From: Anaerohalosphaeraceae bacterium
GTDB taxonomy: Bacteria; Planctomycetota; Phycisphaerae; Sedimentisphaerales; Anaerohalosphaeraceae
DNA: 64,000 nucleotides
Assembly: GCA_037479115.1 (NCBI GenBank)
Contig: JBBFLK010000001.1
Location: 1-64,000 of the forward strand
Reading direction: 5' to 3'
The notes beneath the pieces were generated by a model that saw only the letters and a program-made list of their open reading frames with translations, ran no database searches and was not told the DNA's origin. A program made the position numbers and the translations under genes. Shown in pieces: positions 8,824-17,187 of the stretch; the first letter of the stretch is position 1; the number at the start of each line of letters is the position of its first letter.

Positions 8824-9935
8824 GGTCGGCCTTTCAGAATCTGCAGCGAGCCGCAGCTGTATCCGGTTTTTCGGTCCGTGGTGAGGACTTCCGCGCCGGT
8901 CTTGGTAATCAGCACATCATCCTCCAGACGAATGCCGAACCGTCCGGGCAGATAAATGCCGGGTTCAATCGTGATGACCTGTCCGGCTTTGAGGCGTGTT
9001 TTCTTGTCCAGCGGCGTCAGATACGGCATCTCGTGCACCTCCAGCCCCAGTCCGTGGCCGGTACCGTGGCCGTACACAGGGAAGCCGGACTGCTGAATCG
9101 CCTCCCGAGCGGCGGCATCTACCTCCACCGCCGGGACGCCGTCACGAAGTTTGGCGATGGCGGCCTGCTGGGCGGCATAGACGGCCTCCCAGGCCCGCCG
9201 ATACGCACCGGAAACCCCGCCCCAGCCGAAACTGCGGGTGATGTCGCAGGTGTAGCCGCTGACGCTGACGCCGAAGTCAATCAGGATGGTATCCTGTGCA
9301 CGGAGTTTGCGTCCGGTGGGCTGGTGATGGTTGCGGGAGCCGTTGGGGCCGAAGGCAATGATGGTGTCAAAACCGGGCCGGACGCCGCGCATGCGCATTT
9401 CGTATTCCAGATGCGCCGTCAGCTGCTGTTCGGTCATTCCCGTTCGCAGGGCCCTGAGGGCCGCATCGAGGCACTCCCAGGCGATTTGTGCGGCCCTGCG
9501 GATGGTTTGGATTTCGGCGGGCGTTTTTGTCAGGCGAATCTGCTCGACGGCGCCGTCGGCGCAGACCACAGCGGCCCCGAGCGGATGAAGCGCCTTGCGG
9601 ATGCGCAGCAGCGTCCCGACGGAAATGGTTTTTTCCACGGCCAGCCGGCGGATTTTGCCGTGCCGCTTGACCTCCTCGGCCAGGGCCTCCGTGATGGTCT
9701 TTTTCCGCTCGACAATTCGGCAGCCCAGACATTCCCCGATTGCCTGCTCCGTATAGCGGCTGTCGGTCAGCAGAATCGGGGCCCTGTCCGTGACCAAAAC
9801 CCAGCTGTCGTGTCCGGAAAAATTGGTGATATATCGGACGTTCTCGACCTTGGTCAGGACCAAAGCATCCAGGTTCTTCTCCCGCAGAAACGTGCGAAGC
9901 TGTTTGAGACGATTTTGAATCAGTTTTTTGTCCAT
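8820..9935 (-). CDS. pepP: Xaa-Pro aminopeptidase (M24 family)
   Basis: A cytoplasmic metallopeptidase of 371 residues. An N-terminal creatinase-like domain (1-130) is followed by the pita-bread domain with all five metal ligands: Asp220 (ILIDFG), Asp231 (YTCDITRSF), His294 (GTGHGLGLEVHE), Glu324 (ITIEPGIY) and Glu338 (GIRLEDD). This is the usual length for the PepP/YpdF type. The first gene of a two-gene operon with hpt, which it overlaps by 4 bases. Which exact peptidase subfamily is uncertain; proline-specific dipeptidase is the alternative. Confidence 0.9.
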   Translation of the reverse strand: MDKKLIQNRLKQLRTFLREKNLDALVLTKVENVRYITNFSGHDSWVLVTDRAPILLTDSRYTEQAIGECLGCRIVERKKTITEALAEEVKRHGKIRRLAVEKTISVGTLLRIRKALHPLGAAVVCADGAVEQIRLTKTPAEIQTIRRAAQIAWECLDAALRALRTGMTEQQLTAHLEYEMRMRGVRPGFDTIIAFGPNGSRNHHQPTGRKLRAQDTILIDFGVSVSGYTCDITRSFGWGGVSGAYRRAWEAVYAAQQAAIAKLRDGVPAVEVDAAAREAIQQSGFPVYGHGTGHGLGLEVHEMPYLTPLDKKTRLKAGQVITIEPGIYLPGRFGIRLEDDVLITKTGAEVLTTDRKTGYSCGSLQILKGRP

Positions 9936-9976
9936 ACCATAGTTCCCAGGGTGAAAAATAGGGTCAAACCGGCCGT

Positions 9977-10005
9977 AAAATACCGGTTTCGGCCGGAAAT
10001 GGCAA
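9977..10005 (-). promoter_or_regulatory. Predicted promoter of pepP-hpt
   Basis: TTGCCA (10005-10000), a 17-base spacer and TATTTT (9982-9977) on the minus strand, about 40 bases before the pepP start. Confidence 0.5.
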
Positions 10006-10041
10006 AAAGATTTTTTGCCGTCATCGCGGGCTTTTATTTCG

Positions 10042-10176
10042 TATAATTTCTATGTAGAGAGATGTGCAGTTCCCCAAGTCGGGGTTTTGATAAGCAATCT
10101 CCTCTCCTGTCTTTTCCATGGCATGGACGCTCCGGCGGGGCGGCGGTCCGACGACGGGTCTCCGCCCCGTTTTTTT
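10042..10176 (+). ncRNA. Candidate small RNA / orphan transcription unit ending in an intrinsic terminator
   Basis: In a 302-base gap between two minus-strand genes the plus strand carries TATAAT (10042-10047; weak -35). A small stem GAGAGAT...ATCTCC encloses CCCC-AAGTC-GGGG. A strong terminator follows: CGGGGCGG (10136-10143) pairs with CCGCCCCG (10162-10169) and is followed by seven T (10170-10176). Neither flanking gene could use this terminator, since the T-run is on the plus strand only. No convincing ORF fits. I could not match it to SRP RNA, 6S, RNase P or a known riboswitch. Confidence 0.45.
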
Positions 10177-10237
10177 ATCTTGCCTCCGGCTGTTAAGGAC
10201 TTGGGCCTGTCGTCATAGCCCAGATTAATCCGGGGGG

Positions 10238-12964
10238 TTAGTCCGCCTCAGGGACGCTGCGGCGCGGGCCGGCGCGGTCGGGGTCAATCGGCCGAAATCC
10301 GAGTTCAAAGGCCGGACAGTCCGGACGCAGGCGGAAATCTCCGGCTTTGGCATCAACAAACAGCGGGTCGGCCCAGCGGGAATGGAGGTCTTTGCCGGCC
10401 TTTTTCCATTCTTCAAAGGTTCGGCCGCCGAATTGCACCTGCTCAAGAGGCTGGTTCGGATTGAAATAGAGATTCCAGTCCATCTCAAAGGTACTGTCTG
10501 TTTTTTCCGCCGGCGCACTGGGGCGATAATAAAATTCGTAGGGTTTGTCGTTCCAGTTTCCGTCGAAAAGAGTCCCGGTTTCATAATAGACGATATTGCG
10601 TTCAAAAAAGCAGCTGATGTGGGGCTCGACGACGCCGCGGCTGAGCTGGTGAAGCCGTCCGAAAGCAAAGATGTTGTTGCGGACGGTGATTTCCTTGGCG
10701 TAGTGGATGTTGTAGCCGGCGAACTCGGTGTTATAGACGAGATTGTCCTCGATGAGGATGTGGCTGGAGCCCTCGTCATTGTAAATGCCCCATCCGCCGT
10801 ATCGGTTGGCGTCGATGTCGTGGATGCGGTTGCCGAGCAGGACGGTGCCCGGCGAGACGCCGAGGGTGTAGATGCCGCCCATGTCGGACAGGAGGCCCTG
10901 GCCGATGTGGTGGATGTGGTTGTAAGCGATGCGGTTGTCGCGGCTGACGCTGCGCTGATAGCCCCAGCTCCAGCCGACGGAGATGCCGGTATAATAGCCG
11001 TGATGAATTTCGTTGTGCTCGACGGTGTTGTTGTCGGTATGCATCAGGAGGATGCCGACGGCCGAATAAAAGCCCAGCCCGTAGGGGCCGATTCGGTTGT
11101 CGGCGATGGTATGGCCGCCGGTGCGCAGGAGCGGGTGGGCGTGTGCCTCTCCGCCGGTGATGCGGATTCCGCCGGCGGCGACATCAAAAATCCGGTTTTG
11201 CGTAAAGGAGTTGTTCCGGCAGCCGTCGAGGAATTCGACGGCATAGGTTCCCAGCCGTCCGAACGTGCAGCGTTCAAACCGGATGTGTTGGGCGCCGGTT
11301 AAGGATACGGCGGCCGGAACAGAGGCGGAGGCCTGATCGTTGTTGCAGTTACCGGGCGGCAGGGACCACTGGGTGTGGGCAAAATGAAGCCCCTCGAAGC
11401 GGATGTGTTCGACATATCGGCGGGCGAGGGGGTCTCCTTCGAGCCGCAGCAGGGCCGGCGCCGCCGGTGCAATCACCTGAGCCTCGGGCAGGTTCTCATC
11501 CGGCATCGGCCAATAATACAGCGTGCCGGTTGTGCGGTCCAGGTACCATTCGCCGGGGGCATCGAGGGCTTCCCGGACGTTTTCGACGATGTAGCGGGCC
11601 CCTTCCTGCGTGAAATCATCCGTGAAGCGTTTTCCGGAGGGGAACGAAAAGGTCACGATATGTTTGTCGGCGTCGATGGATTCAATCGGCAGGTGGGTGT
11701 CGGTCCAAAAGTGAAAGACGATGACTTCAACATCTTTCAGGTTTGTCCAGGTGGGGTCGAGATCGCCGGGCCGAAAGGCAAAGCAGCGCGAAGGGGTATT
11801 GTAGGGTTTCTGATGGCCCTCGTCGGGAAAGCCGGCCACGCGGAAGAAGCCTTCGTTGGGGGTGCGGGCCCGCATCCGTCGGCGGCCGTTGACAAACAGC
11901 TGGGTGAAGGACCACTTGCCTGCCTTGACTTCGGGGATTTCCGCCTTCCAGATGCGTTCGTTGTGCGGCTGCCAGCCGACAATCGGACGGCCGCCGGTCA
12001 GGAGGGGTTTTTCGTTTTCATAAGCGCGAAATGTGACGGGGCTGTCGGCTGTTCCGGAGTGGTCGGGCTTGAGGACCAGCGGCTGGGTGCGGGGATATTG
12101 TCCGCCGCGCAGGATGACGGTCCGGGGCCGATTTTTCGGGGTTTGACGAAGCCATTCGAGGGCGCGTTCGAGGGTCCGCACCGGTGCCTCGAAGGTGCCC
12201 GGCGCCGTGTCATTGCCGGTCGGCGAGACGTACAGGGTTTGTTCGTTTGGCCGCGTGAGCAAATGGGCGATGAGCGGCCGAAGGGCATCCGACCAAACCT
12301 GATATCCTTTTTCATTTAAGTGCAGGTTATCATCGGTGAAGTATTGCGGGTCGGGTTGGCCTTCGCTGTTGAGCAGAACCGAGGCCGAATCAAAAAAGAA
12401 AAGCCGCTCATCGGACTGGGCGAGCGTGCGGAGCATGGCATTGAAGCGGAGATAGTCGGCGGCGCGTTCGATGCGGGCGGGGCTGAGTTTGACGGCCATC
12501 AGGATGACGGGGTTTTGCGGCAGACGTGTTCGAATCAGGGCCAGCAGCTGTCGGACATCCTCAAAGATTTGTTCGGGGGTCTTGCCCCAGAACGGGTCAT
12601 TGTCGCCGGAGTAGAGGACCAGCAGACGCGGATTGTACGGAAAAATCACGGTCTGGGCGTGGTGGGTAATGTCGGAATAAATGGAGCCGCCGAAGCCGCG
12701 GTTGATGACGGGAAATTCGGGGAAGCAGGTATGCGTCGGCCAGCGGGCGATGCTGGAGCTGCCGACAAAGAGCACGGCATCGGAGGGAAAAGAATTGAGG
12801 GCATCCTGACGGCGGAACTGCTCCATCGTCTCCTGCCATCGCTTGGCGGATTCGAGATTGACATCCTTTTGTTCGGGTTCCTGCGCATAAAGTGCGGTAC
12901 CGACAGTCAAAAAGAGTACCGATGCGAAAGCCAAGAGCCGAATCTGCGTTTTTTGCTGTTTCAT
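10238..12964 (-). CDS. Secreted SGNH esterase fused to right-handed beta-helix (GH141/pectate-lyase-like) enzyme
   Basis: The 908-residue product has a signal peptide (about 1-27). Residues 60-235 are an SGNH/GDSL hydrolase: VLFVGSSSI (Ser69/70, nucleophile region), GFGGS, LYSGDND, and DDNLHLNEKGY (His215). From about 243 a right-handed parallel beta-helix begins with TLYVSPTGNDTAPGT, the usual entry motif of GH141/PL-like helices. It continues with many NRI..NHIHH and DNLVYN-type turns to the end. The combination suggests removal of acetyl or other ester groups plus cleavage of an acidic or fucose/xylose-containing glycan; the substrate is inference. It is a single gene, not in an obvious operon. 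Confidence 0.8.
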   Translation of the reverse strand: MKQQKTQIRLLAFASVLFLTVGTALYAQEPEQKDVNLESAKRWQETMEQFRRQDALNSFPSDAVLFVGSSSIARWPTHTCFPEFPVINRGFGGSIYSDITHHAQTVIFPYNPRLLVLYSGDNDPFWGKTPEQIFEDVRQLLALIRTRLPQNPVILMAVKLSPARIERAADYLRFNAMLRTLAQSDERLFFFDSASVLLNSEGQPDPQYFTDDNLHLNEKGYQVWSDALRPLIAHLLTRPNEQTLYVSPTGNDTAPGTFEAPVRTLERALEWLRQTPKNRPRTVILRGGQYPRTQPLVLKPDHSGTADSPVTFRAYENEKPLLTGGRPIVGWQPHNERIWKAEIPEVKAGKWSFTQLFVNGRRRMRARTPNEGFFRVAGFPDEGHQKPYNTPSRCFAFRPGDLDPTWTNLKDVEVIVFHFWTDTHLPIESIDADKHIVTFSFPSGKRFTDDFTQEGARYIVENVREALDAPGEWYLDRTTGTLYYWPMPDENLPEAQVIAPAAPALLRLEGDPLARRYVEHIRFEGLHFAHTQWSLPPGNCNNDQASASVPAAVSLTGAQHIRFERCTFGRLGTYAVEFLDGCRNNSFTQNRIFDVAAGGIRITGGEAHAHPLLRTGGHTIADNRIGPYGLGFYSAVGILLMHTDNNTVEHNEIHHGYYTGISVGWSWGYQRSVSRDNRIAYNHIHHIGQGLLSDMGGIYTLGVSPGTVLLGNRIHDIDANRYGGWGIYNDEGSSHILIEDNLVYNTEFAGYNIHYAKEITVRNNIFAFGRLHQLSRGVVEPHISCFFERNIVYYETGTLFDGNWNDKPYEFYYRPSAPAEKTDSTFEMDWNLYFNPNQPLEQVQFGGRTFEEWKKAGKDLHSRWADPLFVDAKAGDFRLRPDCPAFELGFRPIDPDRAGPRRSVPEAD

Positions 12965-13060
12965 GATGCGGTTCCTTATTGCTGGGTTGGTGTTTTGCCG
13001 CCGAACTCTCTCGAAACCGCATTGTACTGTACAAAGTCAGAGGTTTCAAATTGTATTGTG

Positions 13061-13615
13061 TCAGGCGGGGGAGCGCCAGGCCTTGTAGATTTTTTTGAGG
13101 ATGAGCCAGAGGTAAAGGGCGAGAAAAAGGCCCCAGAAGGCGATGCAGAGGGTTCGGACATAGCGCTGAATCGTGGGGTAGTAAAGGCCGAAGGGGCCGA
13201 TGAAGTTTCGGATGAAGGGATTGCGGGTATAGGGCCAAAGGGGCTGGACGTCGAGGTGATAGAGGGCGTCGATGAGCACGTGGAGCCAGGCGCCGAGCAG
13301 ACCGCCGACCGTCATTGACAGAAGCGTGGCCCGGTAAGGCAGGCCGACAAGAGCCATAGCCAATTCGCATACCCTCCGCAGGGGTTTCAGATAGTACACC
13401 GCCGCCCCCATTGCAGCGCCGGCGGCCCCGCCGACCAGCAGGGTGTGAAGGCGGAGGAACTGGTGGACGTGTCCCTCATAGGCGAACCAGCCGGCGGCCA
13501 GGACTTCCACATCGAGCAGGACATTGGCCAGCAGAATCATCGGCACATCCATCCGGCGGCGGAACAGCAGACCGACAAAACCATTCAGGCCGAAATGATA
13601 GGGCGTGTACGGCAT
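13061..13615 (-). CDS. Integral membrane protein, YdjM/metal-dependent-hydrolase-like
   Basis: The 184-residue product starts MPYTPYHFGLNGF, resembling the N-terminus of small membrane proteins annotated as putative metal-dependent hydrolases (YdjM/DUF457 type). About four hydrophobic segments are visible (25-45, 60-77, 95-117, 155-175), and HxxxD-like residues (HVLIDALYH) are within the third. It lies 11 bases after hldD in the same direction, so it is probably co-transcribed. Function is unknown. Confidence 0.65.
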   Translation of the reverse strand: MPYTPYHFGLNGFVGLLFRRRMDVPMILLANVLLDVEVLAAGWFAYEGHVHQFLRLHTLLVGGAAGAAMGAAVYYLKPLRRVCELAMALVGLPYRATLLSMTVGGLLGAWLHVLIDALYHLDVQPLWPYTRNPFIRNFIGPFGLYYPTIQRYVRTLCIAFWGLFLALYLWLILKKIYKAWRSPA

Positions 13616-13626
13616 AAGCGGTTCGG

Positions 13627-14601
13627 TCAGGCGCCGAGGTAGCGGTCTTTGAGCAGATAATCCTGAACGTATTCGCGGACGGCTTCTTCGAGCGGTGTAA
13701 TGGGGGTTTTGCAGCCGGCGGCGCGGAGTTTGGAAATATCGGCCTGTGTGAAGTACTGGTATTTGGGCTGGAGCAATTCGGGCATCGGGATGTAGTCGAT
13801 GCGGACTTCTTTGCCCATGGCGTCGAAGACGGCGCGGGCCAGGTCGTTCCAGGTGCGGGCTCGGCCGGTGCCGATGTTGTAGAGGCCGTTGGCTTCGGGG
13901 TGCTCGGCGAAAAAGAGGGTCATTTCGACGGCGTCCTTGATATAGATGAAGTCGCGCTGCTGCTGGCCGTCGCCGTAATCGGGCCGGTGGGATTTGAAGA
14001 GTTTGACCCTGCCGGTGTCGCGAATCTGCTCGAAGGCCTTATGGACGAAGCTGCGCATATCGCCCTTGTGGTATTCGTTGGGGCCGAAGACGTTGAAGTA
14101 TTTGAGGCCGACGACCTGATCAAGCAGCCCCTGACGCTTCAGCCAGAGGTCAAACATCTGCTTGCTGTAGCCGTACATGTTCAGCGGGCGGAGGAGCTCG
14201 ATTTTGTCTTCGTCGTCGGAAAAGCCCTGCGAGCCGTCGCCGTAGGTGGCGGCGCTGGAGGCGTAGATAAAGCGGGTGTTGATGGACAGGGCCCAGTTGC
14301 ACAGGAGCTTGGAGAATTCGTAGTTGTTTTTGACCAGGTAGGTGGCGTCGGTTTCGGTGGTGTCGGAGCAGGCGCCCATATGAAAAACGGCCTCCACCTG
14401 CCAGGGCTCGTCGGAGTTGGTAACGGTGTCGCTGAAGTCATCCAGTTCGAGGTAGTCGGCAAAGCGGAGATTGCGGAGGTTTTTCCACTTTTCATCATTG
14501 CCGAGCTCATCGACGATGAGGATATCTTCGATGCCGCGCTGATTGAGAGCGGCTACAATGGCCGAGCCGATAAAGCCCGCCCCGCCTGTTACAATAATCA
14601 T
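13627..14601 (-). CDS. hldD: ADP-L-glycero-D-manno-heptose 6-epimerase
   Basis: An SDR-type NADP-dependent epimerase that makes the heptose donor for the LPS inner core. The 324-residue product has the Rossmann motif TGGAGFIGSAI (5-15), the catalytic Tyr/Lys pair in NMYGYSKQMFD, and conserved KYFNVFGPNEYHK and QQRDFIYIKD blocks specific to RfaD/HldD. AGGA lies 9 bases before the ATG. Its presence supports a heptose-containing LPS core. No other heptose gene is nearby. Confidence 0.94.
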   Translation of the reverse strand: MIIVTGGAGFIGSAIVAALNQRGIEDILIVDELGNDEKWKNLRNLRFADYLELDDFSDTVTNSDEPWQVEAVFHMGACSDTTETDATYLVKNNYEFSKLLCNWALSINTRFIYASSAATYGDGSQGFSDDEDKIELLRPLNMYGYSKQMFDLWLKRQGLLDQVVGLKYFNVFGPNEYHKGDMRSFVHKAFEQIRDTGRVKLFKSHRPDYGDGQQQRDFIYIKDAVEMTLFFAEHPEANGLYNIGTGRARTWNDLARAVFDAMGKEVRIDYIPMPELLQPKYQYFTQADISKLRAAGCKTPITPLEEAVREYVQDYLLKDRYLGA

Positions 14602-14685
14602 GGTGTCTGTTCCTGATAAAAAGAATCAAGTTTTGTTTCTTGTACCCTATCGGGGCAGGGGCGGTTTGTCAACGACAAAGCCGGT

Positions 14686-15345
14686 TCAGTCGGTCGGCTC
14701 GGCCGGGCGGCTTCGGATTGTCTGGGCGGCTTTGGCGTAGGGATTTTCGCCGGGGCCGGTCCATCGGCGGGCAAGGGTATCGAGAGCGGGCAGGACGGAG
14801 GCATCGCCGATTTGGGCCAGGTAGTCGGCGGCGGCCAGGCGGGTCGGCTCATGTTCAGACTCGAGGAGCCGGGCCAGCGTCCGGATGTCGCGTTTTTGAA
14901 AGGCCTGTGCGGCTTGTTCGAGTTCAGTCCGGAGGGTGCTGGCGGACTCTTCCGCGCCGGCGGTCCGCTGCGCATCGACGGTCATTGTGCGGCGGTCGGG
15001 CAGCGTTTGAGGACCGAGGATATGCAGGGCCAGCAGGGCGCCGGCTAAAATGACGGCCGCCGCCGCATAGCGGAGGAGGGGATGGGACAGCCGGCCGGAC
15101 AAGGTGGAGGACGGAAGGCGGCGGAGGGTTTCATCCAGACGGCGGCGGGCCAGGGCGGGAAGCGATGCATCAAGGGGCTCGGATTTCAGCTGTTCGGCGG
15201 TGCGGAGGACGTTCTGCATCTGCTCGACGGCTCGGCGGCAGTCGGCGCAGTCGGACAGATGGGTGCGGATTGGTTCGGCGGCGGCGCTGTCCAGTTCGCC
15301 CAAGACATACGCAGCCAGATTGTCCTGAATGTGTTTATGGTTCAT
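14686..15345 (-). CDS. Anti-sigma factor with zinc finger and one membrane segment
   Basis: The 219-residue product has the ZAS-type motif HLSDCADC (His29, Cys33, Cys36) and one hydrophobic segment at about 92-111. A C-terminal extracytoplasmic helical part (140-219) resembles HEAT repeats (EPTRLAAADYLAQIGD). Its start overlaps the end of the ECF sigma gene by 4 bases, the usual arrangement for a sigma factor and its membrane-bound inhibitor. The signal sensed is not evident. Confidence 0.85.
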   Translation of the reverse strand: MNHKHIQDNLAAYVLGELDSAAAEPIRTHLSDCADCRRAVEQMQNVLRTAEQLKSEPLDASLPALARRRLDETLRRLPSSTLSGRLSHPLLRYAAAAVILAGALLALHILGPQTLPDRRTMTVDAQRTAGAEESASTLRTELEQAAQAFQKRDIRTLARLLESEHEPTRLAAADYLAQIGDASVLPALDTLARRWTGPGENPYAKAAQTIRSRPAEPTD

Positions 15346-15854
15346 ACGGGTTCTCGCTCTAAAACATCGCGCATCAGACGGGCCAGATGGCGGAGGGCCC
15401 GATGCAGATGCACTCGCGCTGTGGATTCGGAACAGCCGACGATTTCGGCGATTTGGGGGTAGTCCATTCCTTCGAGCCGGGCCAGGATGAAGACCTGGGC
15501 CTGATGATGCGGGAGTTTGCGGAGGGCTTCTCGAAGTCGGCCCAGCAGTTCGGCGGCCCGGGCGTTGTTGTCCGGATTGTCGCCGGCGGACAGGGTCTTT
15601 TCGTATTCAGGGTCCAGATTTTTTTCCTTTCGCTGTTTGTGGACATACTCGAGGGCCTTTCGGACGGTGGTGCGGTAGAGATAGGCGTTCCAGTTGACCG
15701 GGGCGGTGAAGCTGCGGCGGCGTTTCCAGAGGGCCAGAAAGACCTCCTGATGGACGTCGAGGGCGGCCTCGGCGCTGCCGCAGACCCGCCGGGCAATGGC
15801 CAGGACTGTGCCGCTGTATTCGGCCGCCAATTGCTGAAACTGTTCGTCGCCCAC
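15342..15854 (-). CDS. ECF-type RNA polymerase sigma factor
   Basis: The 170-residue product has region 2 (VHQEVFLALWKRRRSF near 34-49) and region 4 with a helix-turn-helix (MDYPQIAEIVGCSESTARVHLHRALR, about 130-155, given here only as a region). It pairs with the overlapping anti-sigma factor. The target regulon cannot be read from this window. Confidence 0.9.
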   Translation of the reverse strand: MGDEQFQQLAAEYSGTVLAIARRVCGSAEAALDVHQEVFLALWKRRRSFTAPVNWNAYLYRTTVRKALEYVHKQRKEKNLDPEYEKTLSAGDNPDNNARAAELLGRLREALRKLPHHQAQVFILARLEGMDYPQIAEIVGCSESTARVHLHRALRHLARLMRDVLEREPV

Positions 15855-16003
15855 TTGACCTGCCGTCCGTGTTTTCGCTGTTTTGACTGAAAAAACGACT
15901 GTTTCTGAGAAGATAGAGCATTATAGCCCGCCGGGTGTTTACGGGAAAATGAAAAAAATGCGGGGAGAAAAAGGGACCGTAGCGGAACGGCGGAGGGTTT
16001 TAG

Positions 16004-17119
16004 TTATCCGTCTTTTTTCGGTGCGGTGTTTAGGGGGATGTGGACGGTAAAGACGGTGCCTTCGCCGCGGAGGGTTTGGACGTCGATGGTGCCGTTGTGG
16101 GCGGAAACGACCTTTTTGGCGATGGCCAGGCCCAAACCGGTGCCCATATGCCCTTTGGTGGAGTGGAAGGGGCGAAAGAGCATCTCAGGATTTTCGATGC
16201 CCGGGCCGTTGTCCTGCACCCGGATGAGCAGGTGGCCGGCGGCATCCAGCTCGGTAGTCAGCGTGACCTGGCCGGTTTGCGGCGGCACGGCCTCGAGGGC
16301 ATTCAGGAGCAGGTTCATGAGCACATCCTGCATCCGGTCCGGGTCGAGGGGCACCAGTCCGATTTGGTCATCCAGCTGGGCGATGAGGGCGACGCTGCGC
16401 TGCTGGGCCTGCGGGCGGAGCAGCTCGATGACGGTTTCGGCCAGCCGATTAATCTGGCAGGGCTGCAGGCGCGGCTTTTCATCCTGCGTGAATTTGAGCA
16501 TATCGAGGACGAATTTTTCGAGGGTGCCCAGATTGCGCCGCAGGATGGCCCAGCTTTTTCGGGCCTGCTCGAGGTTATCCTGCCGGAAGCTCTGGTCCAT
16601 CACGTCGATGCCGGTACGGAGGGCCTGGAGGATGTTTTTGATGCCGTGAGAGAGGTTCATGGCGGCCTGAGCGGCTTCGAGCATGCGCTGTCGGCGGGCG
16701 GCGGCCTGCTTGCTCTGGAGGGAATTGAAGGCGACGGCGACCATCGTTTCGCCCGGGTCGAAAACCAGCTCAATGCGCTGGTCGTCGGCCAGCCGGGCGG
16801 CCTCGGCGGCGGCAGGCGGCTCGCCCGTTTCAAAAAGCAGAACGGTGCCGCCGCAGCGGATTTGGTCCTGATTGTGCAGCTGGACGGGGTGCGTGATGCG
16901 CTGCTCATTCAGGAAGGTGCCGTTGGAGGAGTTCAGGTCGCAGATGAGCCACTGGCCGTCGCGGAAGGACAGCTCGGCGTGCTGACGGGAAACGGCCGGG
17001 TCGGGCAGAAAAAAATGGGCTTTGTCCCGGGTGCGGCCGATGATTTTGGGCCAGTCCTTCGGGTCCAGCTCGAAGGACTGTCTGCGCAGCGGTCCGGTCA
17101 GTATCGTCAGTTTGGCCAT
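16004..17119 (-). CDS. FHA-domain histidine kinase, soluble
   Basis: The 371-residue product has an N-terminal forkhead-associated domain (1-100) with the phosphothreonine-binding set GRTRDK, SRQHAEL and NSSNGTFLN. Then come a linker helix, a dimerisation/phosphoacceptor helix with LSHGIKN (His158), and an HATPase domain with N-box MNLLLNALEA (269-278), DNGPGI (303-308) and GTGLGLAI (326-333). No membrane segment or receiver domain is present. A two-component kinase gated by phosphothreonine recognition is the natural reading. No response regulator or Ser/Thr kinase gene is adjacent. Confidence 0.88.
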   Translation of the reverse strand: MAKLTILTGPLRRQSFELDPKDWPKIIGRTRDKAHFFLPDPAVSRQHAELSFRDGQWLICDLNSSNGTFLNEQRITHPVQLHNQDQIRCGGTVLLFETGEPPAAAEAARLADDQRIELVFDPGETMVAVAFNSLQSKQAAARRQRMLEAAQAAMNLSHGIKNILQALRTGIDVMDQSFRQDNLEQARKSWAILRRNLGTLEKFVLDMLKFTQDEKPRLQPCQINRLAETVIELLRPQAQQRSVALIAQLDDQIGLVPLDPDRMQDVLMNLLLNALEAVPPQTGQVTLTTELDAAGHLLIRVQDNGPGIENPEMLFRPFHSTKGHMGTGLGLAIAKKVVSAHNGTIDVQTLRGEGTVFTVHIPLNTAPKKDG

Positions 17120-17187
17120 AAGGGGTATTGTACCGGCCGATGCGGCGGGTGCAACGGGTTTCCTGCGGCGGGGGCGGAAAGGCAGGG

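Noticed and set aside
10062-10196. 44-codon ORF in the orphan unit
   Set aside because: It has no ribosome-binding site and runs through the terminator stem and T-run.
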